From NCBI GenBank assembly GCA_964507405.1, contig CAZDPJ010000001.1:124001-188000 (forward strand): a stretch of DNA of 64,000 bases, read 5' to 3'. The stretch is from UMGS75 sp964507405. Lineage in GTDB: Bacteria; Bacillota_I; Bacilli_A; ML615J-28; CAG-313. Below, piece after piece: positions 26,189 through 35,720 of the stretch. Within the stretch, counting starts at the first letter, position 1, and each line of letters opens with the position of its first letter. The notes below the pieces were generated by a model. It was not told the DNA's origin and ran no database searches. It was given only the letters and a program-made list of their open reading frames with translations. The position numbers and the translations under genes were made by a program.

Positions 26189-26214
26189 TTTATTCACCAC
26201 TTCTTTTCAAATAT

Positions 26215-26243
26215 ATTTTACCAAATGTTTAAACAAAATGCAA
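26215..26243 (-). promoter_or_regulatory. Promoter of the 97-aa membrane protein gene
   Basis: Minus-strand -35 TTGCAT (26238-26243), 17-base spacer, -10 TAAAAT (26215-26220) preceded by TGG. It lies between the ispDF stop and the gene. Confidence 0.65.
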
Positions 26244-26258
26244 GGAGTTTGAGTTCTT

Positions 26259-27380
26259 TTATTCTTTATCAGAAATTAAACAAACAACTTCACACCCAAT
26301 TCCTACACCATTACCAACTAAGCCCTGTTTTTCCGTTGTTGTTGCTTTGACATTAACCATTTCACAGTTGGTAAGCTTTTTAATATTTAAAGCCATTTGA
26401 GTTTTGTAATTTTTAAGATTAGGCTTTTCAATATAAATAATAGCATCAATATTTTTAATTACTTTATTTTTACTATTTAAAATGGCCACTACTTCTTTTA
26501 CAAAGTATGATGAATCCATATCTTTATATTTTTCTGAAGTATCTGGAAATAATGTTCCAATATCACCTAAACCAAGAGCTCCAATAATTGCTTCGGTGAC
26601 TGCGTGATATAATGCGTCCGCATCACTATGTCCGAGAAGTCCTACCTCATATGGTATTGTAACCCCACCTAAGATAAGTTTTCGATTTTCTTGAAATTTA
26701 TGAAAATCATAAGAATGACCAATATATGAACTAGATAAATCCATTAATTTTTCAACAAGTTTCAAGTCTTCAAAAGTTGTTACTTTAATATTAAGCGATG
26801 ATTCTATGACATAATTTATGTCATACTTATTCTCAAATATTTGTAGTTCATCAGTACAATCATTATGATTATTAATAATATCACTAATCAACATCGAACT
26901 AAGATATTGAGGAGTAGAAACTGCTTTTAAATTATCTCTGTTAATTGTTTTTGAACCATTATCATCAACAAATTTAATTGTATCAGTTACCTTATGATAT
27001 AAAGTACCAACCTCATTTGTCGTATTAACAAGAGTTATTATATCACTTGTTGATACAAGTGGTCTTGCAGCATCATGAATAATAACATCTAATTTATTAC
27101 CAGAAGCAATAAGGGCCTTTTTTACACTTTCACTTCTTGTTGATGCGCCTAAAACTAGATTAACATTTAAATTATTTTGTTTAATAATATCATTAACTAT
27201 ATCAAAGTCTTCACTTCTTACGACAAGATAGATATTTTCTATAAAATCTAGTTTCATAAACTTTTTAACAGAATACATAAATAAAGGCATCATATTGATA
27301 TTATATAACGCCTTGTTATAATTAAGGGTTGTTCTTTCTCCCTTACCAGCCATTAAAATGATTGCATTAATTTTCTTCAT
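26259..27380 (-). CDS. ispDF: Bifunctional IspD/IspF isoprenoid enzyme
   Basis: Two steps of the MEP isoprenoid pathway in one chain. IspD (CTP:MEP cytidylyltransferase) spans about residues 1-210 with the nucleotide loop MAGKGERTTLNYNKAL and the block IHDAARPLVS. IspF (MEcPP synthase) spans about 215-370 with the metal site LLGHSDADALYHAV and KATTTEKQGLVGNG. Fusions are known in several bacterial groups. The ATG at 27380 is preferred over a TTG at 27389 (373 aa). It overlaps the PAS-protein stop and is the last gene of the cdaA operon. No terminator was seen. Confidence 0.94.
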   Translation of the reverse strand: MKKINAIILMAGKGERTTLNYNKALYNINMMPLFMYSVKKFMKLDFIENIYLVVRSEDFDIVNDIIKQNNLNVNLVLGASTRSESVKKALIASGNKLDVIIHDAARPLVSTSDIITLVNTTNEVGTLYHKVTDTIKFVDDNGSKTINRDNLKAVSTPQYLSSMLISDIINNHNDCTDELQIFENKYDINYVIESSLNIKVTTFEDLKLVEKLMDLSSSYIGHSYDFHKFQENRKLILGGVTIPYEVGLLGHSDADALYHAVTEAIIGALGLGDIGTLFPDTSEKYKDMDSSYFVKEVVAILNSKNKVIKNIDAIIYIEKPNLKNYKTQMALNIKKLTNCEMVNVKATTTEKQGLVGNGVGIGCEVVCLISDKE

Positions 27381-28590
27381 CTTTACCAACTACCGTATTT
27401 AAAATATTTTCCGTTTTATTCATGATATCTTTAATATCAGAACTACTTAAACTATCAAGCATTGTTTCTGCTTCATTAGTTGAAAGAGGAACATCTTTAC
27501 GGGCAGATTCATCAATTTTATTAAGCACTCTAATAACCGAAACTAAATCTGCATCTTTATTAATGTTAATTGAATCCTCCATAACATAATAGTAATCATC
27601 ATTAATAAGCATACGATATTTAAGTTTAGTAACATATATACTATTAATGGTTGCGGCTTGTTCAATATAACTATCAACATCATTAGGATGCATCATATCT
27701 AGAAATTGATTAAACGTATATTCTCTTTGATGGTTTCTGTTAAACTTCATGAACCCTTCTGTCGCAATATATGTTCTTGTATTATAATCAAAATATAATC
27801 CAACATAATCAGTAAGACTCATCATAATATAAGTAAAATTATATGATGTTTCTAAGTCTATGCTTGCTTGTTTTAAAGCAGAACGTAAATCATTTAATAC
27901 TTGCATACGGTCTTGATAGAAATAGATATTTCTTCCAATTAACTTCTGACGATAATACACAGGTTGAATGATACCTAAATAATTAGTGTATTCTACCTCA
28001 GTTTCATCAGTTGTTAAATCATCAAGTTTCGGCATTTCAAATGTAAATTGATATGTAACATGTTTACTATTAGCCTCTTTAAATTGAGCAAGAAAATCAC
28101 TAACTACATTTAATTCAACATTCTTATCATTAATTTTAGATACTTTTAAATAATCTAATAATAACTTCCAACAATATATGCCTTTAATATCTTTTCCAGA
28201 CATCTTAGTTATCTTTAATAATTTATTGCTATATCCTAAGATACGATCTTTTTTATCAGTTTGAACAAAGAAATCAAACTCATTATTTTTTAAATAATTA
28301 TTTAACTCTTTTTCATATGATGAATATATATGATATGTTTTTATAAAGTCATATATACTATAACCACATATAAGCCATAAAATAGCCGCATATAATATTT
28401 TAACAACAATATGAGTACTTGGAATAAAGAATAAACTAGCAATTACAAGTACAAGTAATAAAGTTTCTAGTGATGGAATTTTTTTAAATAAAGTAAATGA
28501 AATAACACCAAGTAAAATTGTAATAACAGTCGCTAAAACACCATAAAAGAATGGATTAGTAAATAAACTTGTTAATATTTCTAAAATCAT
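27367..28590 (-). CDS. Membrane protein with two PAS-like regions, next to cdaA
   Basis: 407 aa. Residues about 10-85 hold three hydrophobic helices. Two sensor-like segments follow: about 105-235 (DFFVQTDKKDRILGYSNKLLKI, a PAS-like opening) and about 260-360 (GLYFDYNTRTYIATEGFMKF, MHPNDVDSYI, YYYVMEDS), the second a good match to PAS_3-type folds. No kinase, GGDEF or other output domain is visible; the C-terminus is an acidic tail. It is 8 bases downstream of cdaA, the place CdaR usually takes. A regulator of c-di-AMP synthesis is plausible but inferred only from position. Confidence 0.7.
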   Translation of the reverse strand: MILEILTSLFTNPFFYGVLATVITILLGVISFTLFKKIPSLETLLLVLVIASLFFIPSTHIVVKILYAAILWLICGYSIYDFIKTYHIYSSYEKELNNYLKNNEFDFFVQTDKKDRILGYSNKLLKITKMSGKDIKGIYCWKLLLDYLKVSKINDKNVELNVVSDFLAQFKEANSKHVTYQFTFEMPKLDDLTTDETEVEYTNYLGIIQPVYYRQKLIGRNIYFYQDRMQVLNDLRSALKQASIDLETSYNFTYIMMSLTDYVGLYFDYNTRTYIATEGFMKFNRNHQREYTFNQFLDMMHPNDVDSYIEQAATINSIYVTKLKYRMLINDDYYYVMEDSININKDADLVSVIRVLNKIDESARKDVPLSTNEAETMLDSLSSSDIKDIMNKTENILNTVVGKDEEN

Positions 28591-28598
28591 ATAATCAC

Positions 28599-29393
28599 CT
28601 ATCTAACAATGATATGTTGTTCTAATGACATTCTTAAACTATCTAATGCAACATTACCGGTAATCGTACCACCAATTGTAGTGGCAAGTTGTCCTGTCTC
28701 TTCTGATACAACAATTGTAAAAGCATCACTTACTTCACTAATACCGATTGCTGCACGGTGTCTTGAACCATATTGTTGAGGAATATCATTTTTATCACTA
28801 GATGGATAGAATGCACTAGCACACATCACTTGATTACCTCTAATAATTACCGCACCATCATGTAGAGCAGTATTAGGATGGAAAATAGTATCTAATAATT
28901 CAAATGAAACGATTGCATCTAATTTAACACCTTTTTCAATATAAGTATTAAGGGTATGTTCTTTTTCAATTGTAATGATTGCTCCAACTCTGCGAGAACT
29001 TAAATGATCAACCGTTTTAATTAAAGTATTAATTAATTCTTCTTTAGTTTCTTCATTTGATAAGAATTGTTTAGAAGCTTTTGACTTAGTACCAGGATTA
29101 ACAATATTTTTAATTTCAGGAACATAATATACTATTAACATCATAATAATAGCAATTAATGAGCCAAATAAACATATGATAAGTAGTGGCATTTTTAAAG
29201 TAAAGGCAACAATAAATAATATAATATATGCTGCTAAGCTCGGAAAAAAGACAGTTTTTTTAATATGTTTTCCAAGTAAAATTAATATACCAATAATTAT
29301 TAAAGCAGTAATAAAAATATCAATACCAAAACCAATCCACTCTGGAATACTACGATCATTACTAGTAAAATATTTTATAAAAAACTCACTCAT
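28599..29393 (-). CDS. cdaA: Diadenylate cyclase CdaA
   Basis: Makes the essential second messenger c-di-AMP from two ATP at the membrane. 264 aa from the ATG at 29393, picked because AAGGA lies just upstream (a reading to 29411 puts the ribosome site inside the coding frame). Three N-terminal hydrophobic helices, then the DAC domain with LHDGAVIIRGNQV (about residue 190) and RHRAAIGISEVSD (about 220). In Firmicutes cdaA is normally followed by cdaR and glmM; here a PAS protein and ispDF follow. Confidence 0.95.
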   Translation of the reverse strand: MSEFFIKYFTSNDRSIPEWIGFGIDIFITALIIIGILILLGKHIKKTVFFPSLAAYIILFIVAFTLKMPLLIICLFGSLIAIIMMLIVYYVPEIKNIVNPGTKSKASKQFLSNEETKEELINTLIKTVDHLSSRRVGAIITIEKEHTLNTYIEKGVKLDAIVSFELLDTIFHPNTALHDGAVIIRGNQVMCASAFYPSSDKNDIPQQYGSRHRAAIGISEVSDAFTIVVSEETGQLATTIGGTITGNVALDSLRMSLEQHIIVR

Positions 29394-29937
29394 AATTATC
29401 CTTCCTTTCATTATTTTGTACTTCTATTAAATAATTAATTATCATTAAATCTCCTTCATCTTTCGCATAATCAAGAGGAGATTCATTTTTTTCATCTACC
29501 ATTAAGCTATCAGCACCTTTATTAATAAGTAATTTAATTATATCAATATTACCACCAATAACAGCTCGATGTAATGGGGTTTGGTCAAATTCACCTAAAG
29601 CATTAATATCAATATTTTCAAGTTTTAATAACTCTAATACCGCATAATAACTATTATGGTCAACAGCAAAATGAAGTGGTGTATTATAGTTATCATCACA
29701 TACATTTGCATTAACTCCTGACTTAGCAAGAAGTGATATTACTCCGCTATTATTTCCTAGTACCGCGTAATGCATTAAGGTACGACCTTTATAAATTCTA
29801 CTATTTAAATCAATTTTTAATTTTACAGATTGTTTAATAAATGTTTTAAGTTTTGCTAGATTTTGATTTTCTTTTTTTAATTCTTGAGCTAACTCTTTTA
29901 TTATTTTTCTTTTATTTATGCTATTATTATCTTTCAT
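29386..29937 (-). CDS. Ankyrin-repeat protein
   Basis: 183 aa from the ATG at 29937 (GGAG about 10 bases upstream; a TTG at 29946 is less likely). An N-terminal charged helix region is followed by about four ankyrin repeats: GRTLMHYAVLGNN, YNTPLHFAVDHNS, DQTPLHRAVIGGN, NESPLDYAKDEGD. Cytoplasmic, protein-binding. Overlaps the helicase-like gene and cdaA by about 10 and 8 bases, so the three proteins are translated in sequence. The partner is unknown. Confidence 0.88.
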   Translation of the reverse strand: MKDNNSINKRKIIKELAQELKKENQNLAKLKTFIKQSVKLKIDLNSRIYKGRTLMHYAVLGNNSGVISLLAKSGVNANVCDDNYNTPLHFAVDHNSYYAVLELLKLENIDINALGEFDQTPLHRAVIGGNIDIIKLLINKGADSLMVDEKNESPLDYAKDEGDLMIINYLIEVQNNERKDNYE

Positions 29938-32900
29938 TGGTCGCAAGCTCCACTAATTCATCAATAGCTTCTTGAAGGTTATTAATTAAGTCAGTAATAA
30001 AGATAACCTCAACAATCCAGCCATTACGTTGGTATTCACGATAATAGTAGTTGTATTCATCAAGTAATGAATATTCTTCATCCTTTACTTTTCCAACTAA
30101 CATTATTGCAACGGTATTTTTTTCATCAATAATTAAATCAAAATAGCCAAATCCTTCTCTAACACGTAATTTCTTTTCTTTTAATTTTTCACATATAATT
30201 GTCGAAATACCTGTTAATTTTTTAGGATGACTTATAATTTTGCCAATACTTGAATTTATATTTTTAAGTATTGCTTCATTTTGTTCATCTATTTTTGTTC
30301 CAACATAATATATATATACATTATTACTTACAACAACAAAATTTTTAAATATTAGTTCTTTTTGATTTTGTTCAAATGTTAAGAAATCATTATAATATAT
30401 CATAACATCATTAACATATCGTGCTCCTTCATGAGTTGCATCAATTATTCTTATGTTATAACATAATATCTCAATTACTTCATTTGATGAATAACTTTTT
30501 TCAAGTTCTTTAACAACAGCTTGATATATACTACGTTTACTTGTATCACTACCAACTACAACATTGATAATATGATTATTATTCTTTTCAAAAAATTCAA
30601 CTACTTTTATCGCAAAATGTTCAATTGAATTAACCATTTGTTTATTAATTCTAGTATCATAATTATATATATAGCGATTATTATTGGTCCATATATTATT
30701 AAAACGAGAACTCATTCTAATATATCGATTGTGATATGTAACAATAGAGGCATCATCAACCCTTTGCATTAAAGTATTCGCAATTGAACTTTGTGATGAT
30801 TTATCACCAAAAATAACACATTGCTTACATTCATTAATACGATTATACTTGTTCGCAGAAGATAAATGACCATCATCAATGATTACTAAATCAAATAATT
30901 CTAAATCAAAATCACTATTGAAAATATTTAAATCTGATAAGAAGATATTAGCATATTTTGACATGACATCAACAATCTTATTATAATCATCAAATTTTAC
31001 ATTAGGTAATTTTGTTTTTACTTTTTTGTCATCATCTTCTTGTAAAGAAATTATATTTTTAGTACAAAAGTTAATTTCAAATTGATTATATTTATTAATA
31101 AGATTCTCGTATTCAGCAAAATCAAATACAAATGGTTTTTCTTTTTTCAATATCTCATATATCTTATTTAATGTAACATATAAATAAGTATTACTAAGTT
31201 CATCTGTTTCTTTCGCATTTACTATATGTTTATGAAGACTTTCTAACTTATATAATTTACATTTTTTTAGTACTTCATTAATAAATAAAATAGATTCAAT
31301 TTGATACGTTGTATCTTTAAACTCACCTAATAATACAACATTATCCTCAAAGTTATTTGCTTGAATAACATTCTTACCACCTTTAAAACAAACAGAAAAA
31401 GCTCTGAATGCTGTAAACCAATCACTCCATAAAGTACGAAGACGAATACCATCTTCAATCATCGCAGAAAGTGTCTTATCTACAAATAATTGTTCTATTT
31501 TAATTGAACTTTTTACTCTTCGATCAAAGTCATCAAAATGATCTAATACTTGAACAACATCAATAATACTTGTATCAAAACCATTGTAGTTATTACCAAG
31601 TAAATTATGATATCTTGTATCATTTAATTCTAATGTATCCATATTATCAGTAAATTGTTCATCTATTTGAATTAATTCTAAAATGTTTGAAATAGATATA
31701 TTAGGCTCATTCTTAAAGATTTGAATAAATGAAACTTTACAATCAATAAATTTTCTTAAATAATCTTTAACATTACCTAAAGATTGTCTTTTTTCAAATC
31801 CAAATGAACCATTAATTTTAATATTTAGATTAGCAAGATAATCACATAATTTATCGGTTTCTAAGCATTCATCATAAAAAGATTTTAAAACACTAGCAAT
31901 ATGAGTTAAATTTAATCTTGTTTCTTTTTTGCTCTTCGGCATTATTTTATAAAAATAAACAAGTTGTTGTGGTTCTAAGCTAGAAGCAAACTCATAGAAA
32001 TTAGTAAAAGATTTAATTAATTCTTCAAGTCGTTTCGATGAACGATAATTATCTTCTAAGATATATGATTTTACCTTATTCATCAATTCATGATAATCTC
32101 TAACTGTTTGAATTAAATCAGTTAGATTAGCATGTCTTTGTCTAATTAAAGATTTATTAAAGAATTTTTTTATTGAACTAGCAAATTCTCTATTAAACAT
32201 TAAGGCATCGATTTCATCATAATTTAAATTATTGTCACCTAAGATATAACTTAAATATTTTTCATGCATTTCTTCTGCCTTATTATATAGTTCTTTTACT
32301 TTTTTTCCTGTTACTATAAAGTTAGAATAATCAGAAATTAATAAATCAAACCAATTTCTTAAAATAATATTATTATTTAAGAAATCTAATAACTTAATAA
32401 AAAATGAATAATCTTCAAAAGTAATATTTTTATTAAAATTAGGTGATTCAAACATCTTACTTAATTCAACTTGGCATTTAACAAGTTTTGATTGATTTTG
32501 TTCTAGTTTTATAACTAAATCATTAAGATCTTCTTTTACTAATAAACGATCTAAACAAGCAATGTTCTCATCATTAATTGTACGATAATATTTTCCACAT
32601 AATTCTTTAAATAACTTTTTAGCATCACCAATTTCATAACCATGGTCGATGTTTTTTTCATAATAATCGATACTATTATAATGCACATCTGCTAATTGTT
32701 GGATTTCAAATAGAGCTTCTAATGCATTATTTCTTGTTTCTACATCCTTCCATATGGCAAGTGGTTTAATTGAGTTAAAACTTAAAATATGACCAATTAA
32801 GCGATCTAAGTCATTAATATCACTTGGAATAGTTAAATGATATTTATCACAAAATGATGTTAACTGATTATTTAATTCAATATGAACATCATATAAATGA

Positions 32901-34198
32901 TTAGCACGTTCTTCAATTTCCTTAATAGTAAAATTATTATGTGAAATATTTAAATTACGCCATATGTTTTCATTATAATTCTTAATTATTTTAAAATAAT
33001 GCTCTACTTTTCTTAAATCTTGACATAAATCAAGGACTTCATATCGTTGAATAATTTGTTCAACATCCATATCTAAGAAATTATGAGGTGTATTCTTTAA
33101 AACAGCTAGCGTTTCCATAACATAACGGAAGTTAAAGCCAAAGAATCTTTCATCAATCGTATTTTCAAAATCAATTATTTTTTTCTTTTCTTCATCAGTT
33201 AATGTAACATCCACTACTTCCGGTAAGCTAACTTTAGGTACTTCTATTTCTCTTAAGCTTTTAGTTAAATTATATACATGTGAATCAAGTCCTAAAAATT
33301 TAAGATTTTTTTCAATATCCCAGACATTATCTAAGTCTTGGTCAACATATAGGATTTTTTTGCCCTTATCAATTGCGTCGGCCATAATATTTAAAATAGT
33401 ATATGTTTTTCCAGAACCAAGTCTACCATCTACCGTAAAATTATCACCATGCATAGTTTTTAGAATTACATACTTTTGGTCCATATTTGTTGGTAAAATA
33501 GCTTTTATTTCATTAAAATATTCATTTAATATTTCATGACTTGGAGTTTCATAAATAGAACGCTCAACATTAAAATAATTATTATTTAATGCGAAATCAT
33601 AATATTCAACATTACAAACAGTTAAATAATTACATGGAGAAAACTTAAACCCTAATTCATCAGCAAGACTTTCCATATATTTATCAATTTGTCCAATATT
33701 TGTTAAGATCGGATTTGAAAAGTTATCAATAAAGCGATTTTGTTCGTCTTTATTATCTTTAATGATTGTTGATAATTTTTTAAGTAATAAGCGATTAGTC
33801 ATAGGTGAACCAGCATTAATTACTCGACCATTTTTATAATCAATTTCAATAGGTATTAATACAACAGGTGCGTACTTTTGGTTTTCTAATGAATCATAAT
33901 ATTTAATGGTTCCACAAGTTAAAAAGAACTTGTTAGATGATCTTTTTTGACGTAAACTTAATAAATAATTTAATTGATAATTAACATCATTTTCATCATC
34001 GCTTATTTTTCCAATTCCTTCATTTAATAAATCATAATATATTAAATTAGATAAATCTAAAACTTGATGATTAATTAATTTATCAATTAACTCAATCGCA
34101 ATAACACCAAGTTCCATATAATAGTTATCATCTAAGATACTAAGTAAATGAAGATTATCAGATTTAATATAAAATTTTTGTTCACCTAATCTTTTCAT
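29927..34198 (-). CDS. Giant degenerate SF1 helicase-like protein
   Basis: 1423 aa. The N-terminal part (YAPVVLIPIEIDY, about 115) resembles the DUF4011-type start of very large SF1 helicases. Walker A is present as DGRLGSGKTYTIL (about 260). The expected DExx box is degenerate (FDLVIIDDGHLSS, about 1100), and motif III appears only as CVIFGDKSSQSS. The middle 600 residues are alpha-helical. The C-terminus (GFGYFDLIIDEKNTVAIMLVGK...NGWIVEVIF) looks like the nuclease-like domain of that family with its acidic and lysine residues altered. First gene of the cdaA operon. Function unknown; ATP binding likely, helicase activity doubtful. Confidence 0.65.
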   Translation of the reverse strand: MKRLGEQKFYIKSDNLHLLSILDDNYYMELGVIAIELIDKLINHQVLDLSNLIYYDLLNEGIGKISDDENDVNYQLNYLLSLRQKRSSNKFFLTCGTIKYYDSLENQKYAPVVLIPIEIDYKNGRVINAGSPMTNRLLLKKLSTIIKDNKDEQNRFIDNFSNPILTNIGQIDKYMESLADELGFKFSPCNYLTVCNVEYYDFALNNNYFNVERSIYETPSHEILNEYFNEIKAILPTNMDQKYVILKTMHGDNFTVDGRLGSGKTYTILNIMADAIDKGKKILYVDQDLDNVWDIEKNLKFLGLDSHVYNLTKSLREIEVPKVSLPEVVDVTLTDEEKKKIIDFENTIDERFFGFNFRYVMETLAVLKNTPHNFLDMDVEQIIQRYEVLDLCQDLRKVEHYFKIIKNYNENIWRNLNISHNNFTIKEIEERANHLYDVHIELNNQLTSFCDKYHLTIPSDINDLDRLIGHILSFNSIKPLAIWKDVETRNNALEALFEIQQLADVHYNSIDYYEKNIDHGYEIGDAKKLFKELCGKYYRTINDENIACLDRLLVKEDLNDLVIKLEQNQSKLVKCQVELSKMFESPNFNKNITFEDYSFFIKLLDFLNNNIILRNWFDLLISDYSNFIVTGKKVKELYNKAEEMHEKYLSYILGDNNLNYDEIDALMFNREFASSIKKFFNKSLIRQRHANLTDLIQTVRDYHELMNKVKSYILEDNYRSSKRLEELIKSFTNFYEFASSLEPQQLVYFYKIMPKSKKETRLNLTHIASVLKSFYDECLETDKLCDYLANLNIKINGSFGFEKRQSLGNVKDYLRKFIDCKVSFIQIFKNEPNISISNILELIQIDEQFTDNMDTLELNDTRYHNLLGNNYNGFDTSIIDVVQVLDHFDDFDRRVKSSIKIEQLFVDKTLSAMIEDGIRLRTLWSDWFTAFRAFSVCFKGGKNVIQANNFEDNVVLLGEFKDTTYQIESILFINEVLKKCKLYKLESLHKHIVNAKETDELSNTYLYVTLNKIYEILKKEKPFVFDFAEYENLINKYNQFEINFCTKNIISLQEDDDKKVKTKLPNVKFDDYNKIVDVMSKYANIFLSDLNIFNSDFDLELFDLVIIDDGHLSSANKYNRINECKQCVIFGDKSSQSSIANTLMQRVDDASIVTYHNRYIRMSSRFNNIWTNNNRYIYNYDTRINKQMVNSIEHFAIKVVEFFEKNNNHIINVVVGSDTSKRSIYQAVVKELEKSYSSNEVIEILCYNIRIIDATHEGARYVNDVMIYYNDFLTFEQNQKELIFKNFVVVSNNVYIYYVGTKIDEQNEAILKNINSSIGKIISHPKKLTGISTIICEKLKEKKLRVREGFGYFDLIIDEKNTVAIMLVGKVKDEEYSLLDEYNYYYREYQRNGWIVEVIFITDLINNLQEAIDELVELATNER

Positions 34199-34230
34199 AT
34201 TATCACCTATTCTTATACACTTAATTATTT

Positions 34231-34236
34231 ATTATA
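34231..34236 (-). promoter_or_regulatory. Probable -10 of the helicase-ankyrin-cdaA-ispDF operon
   Basis: TATAAT on the minus strand 32 bases upstream of the helicase-like gene, which has a good AGGTGAT ribosome site. The -35 region is only T-rich, so the call is moderate. Confidence 0.45.
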
Positions 34237-34304
34237 ACACGAATAAAGAAAAAATAAAAGAAAATTGCTAAAAGACTTATTATCACTTTTTTAAAGCAAA
34301 AAGA

Positions 34305-34326
34305 AAAAGGTAGAATAAACTACCTA
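34305..34326 (-). terminator. Terminator of the ArsB-type transporter gene
   Basis: Six-base arms AGGTAG/CTACCT (34309-34314 and 34321-34326) with a T run on the minus strand, just after the stop codon. Confidence 0.65.
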
Positions 34327-34327
34327 A

Positions 34328-35647
34328 TTATACTATGACTGATAATACAAGTAAACCTACAACAATTACCGGGATACTAATTAAAAATCCATACTTAATA
34401 AATGTAACAAATGAAAATTTAATATTATGTCTTTTTAAAGATGTTAGCCACATGATTCCAGCAAGAGCACCAACAGGAGTAAGTAACGCCCCAATATTAG
34501 AACCAATTATAACCGCATATAATGCAGGCAAACCTAAGGTGCTATTTTCAAGAATACTTGCGTAGGCAACACTCATTGGTATATTATTAATTAAACTACA
34601 TGATAAAAAGGAAGCTATACCATATGTAAATATTCCACCTATTTTTGTATTTGAAATGCTATCAAATAAATTAGATAAATGTAATAATACTTGTTTTTCT
34701 TTTAAGGCAAGAACAATAATAAACATTGAAAGCACAAAAGGAATTAAACTCCATGGTGCTTTTTTATATACCTTTATTTCATGCGATTCATGATGGGATA
34801 TATCATATACAAAAAGATACAAAGAAACAGATATTGCGAAAGCAAGACATATATACCACATTTCAAACTGCATATAAGAAGAAAGAACTAAAAGAATTGT
34901 ACATAGGATTAAATGGATAAGACCAGCAATGATTAAATTTTTATTATATTGAGGACTAACCTCATCAACAGATGATTCCATTTTACTATTTAGTTCTTTT
35001 CTAAATATTAAATAAACCATTAAAAAACCAGTAGCCGAAAGAGCAATAGTTGGAAGTACCATTACCTTAAAATAGGCGAAGAAACTAATATTATAGTATG
35101 TCGCAAGATATATATTAGTAGGATTACCAATAATAAACATCAAAGATAAAGTATTCGCAGCAACAAATTCCCCTACTAAATATGGTATTGGATTAATATT
35201 CTTCTTTTTAGTAAAATATGCAATAAACGGAGTAAAGGTAAGAATAATTATATCATTTGATGTAAACATTGTTAGAATAGCAACAACAACATATAAGAGA
35301 CAAAATAATTTCTTTTGAGAATGTTTTACTTTTTTAAGAGTCCATGTTGCGCATAGTTCAAAAAAGCCAGCATCTTCTAAGACAATCGATAAAAGACTAA
35401 TTGAAATAAATAAGATTAATATCTTAAAGGGATTCATTGTTTCATTAAAGTCTATTAATTCTTTTAAACTAGTAGTAGAAACTTGTCCACTAATTAAAAT
35501 AACTAACGCGCCTAATAAACTGACAATCCAAAAAGTTTGTAACGAAATTTTTTTATTTTTAATTTTAAATGTAATAGTTGGTTTTATAATTATTGAACAA
35601 ATTAAAATAACCATTGTAATACTTGCGATAATTATTGTTGTTATCAT
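34328..35647 (-). CDS. ArsB/CitM-type ion transporter (IT superfamily)
   Basis: 439 aa with about eleven hydrophobic helices. Family landmarks are the discontinuous-helix motif MFTSNDIIILTFTPFI (about residue 125) with GNPTNIYLA (about 175), and the second-half counterpart SCSLINNIPMSVAYA...IGSNIGALLTPVGALAG (about 350-390). This is the ArsB/P-protein/SLC13-like fold; members move arsenite, citrate, sulfate or Na+. No ars genes are nearby, so arsenite resistance should not be assumed. It is a single-gene unit with its own terminator. Confidence 0.8.
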   Translation of the reverse strand: MITTIIIASITMVILICSIIIKPTITFKIKNKKISLQTFWIVSLLGALVILISGQVSTTSLKELIDFNETMNPFKILILFISISLLSIVLEDAGFFELCATWTLKKVKHSQKKLFCLLYVVVAILTMFTSNDIIILTFTPFIAYFTKKKNINPIPYLVGEFVAANTLSLMFIIGNPTNIYLATYYNISFFAYFKVMVLPTIALSATGFLMVYLIFRKELNSKMESSVDEVSPQYNKNLIIAGLIHLILCTILLVLSSYMQFEMWYICLAFAISVSLYLFVYDISHHESHEIKVYKKAPWSLIPFVLSMFIIVLALKEKQVLLHLSNLFDSISNTKIGGIFTYGIASFLSCSLINNIPMSVAYASILENSTLGLPALYAVIIGSNIGALLTPVGALAGIMWLTSLKRHNIKFSFVTFIKYGFLISIPVIVVGLLVLSVIV

Positions 35648-35720
35648 TTGTCTATATCCTTCTTTTTAAATTAATACCTTAAATATTTTACTCATATTTT
35701 ATTTTTTTACATCATAAATG

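Noticed and set aside
34328..35647. Arsenite efflux pump ArsB as a firm call
   Set aside because: The fold fits, but no arsR, arsC or arsA is nearby and related carriers move other ions, so only the superfamily is claimed.
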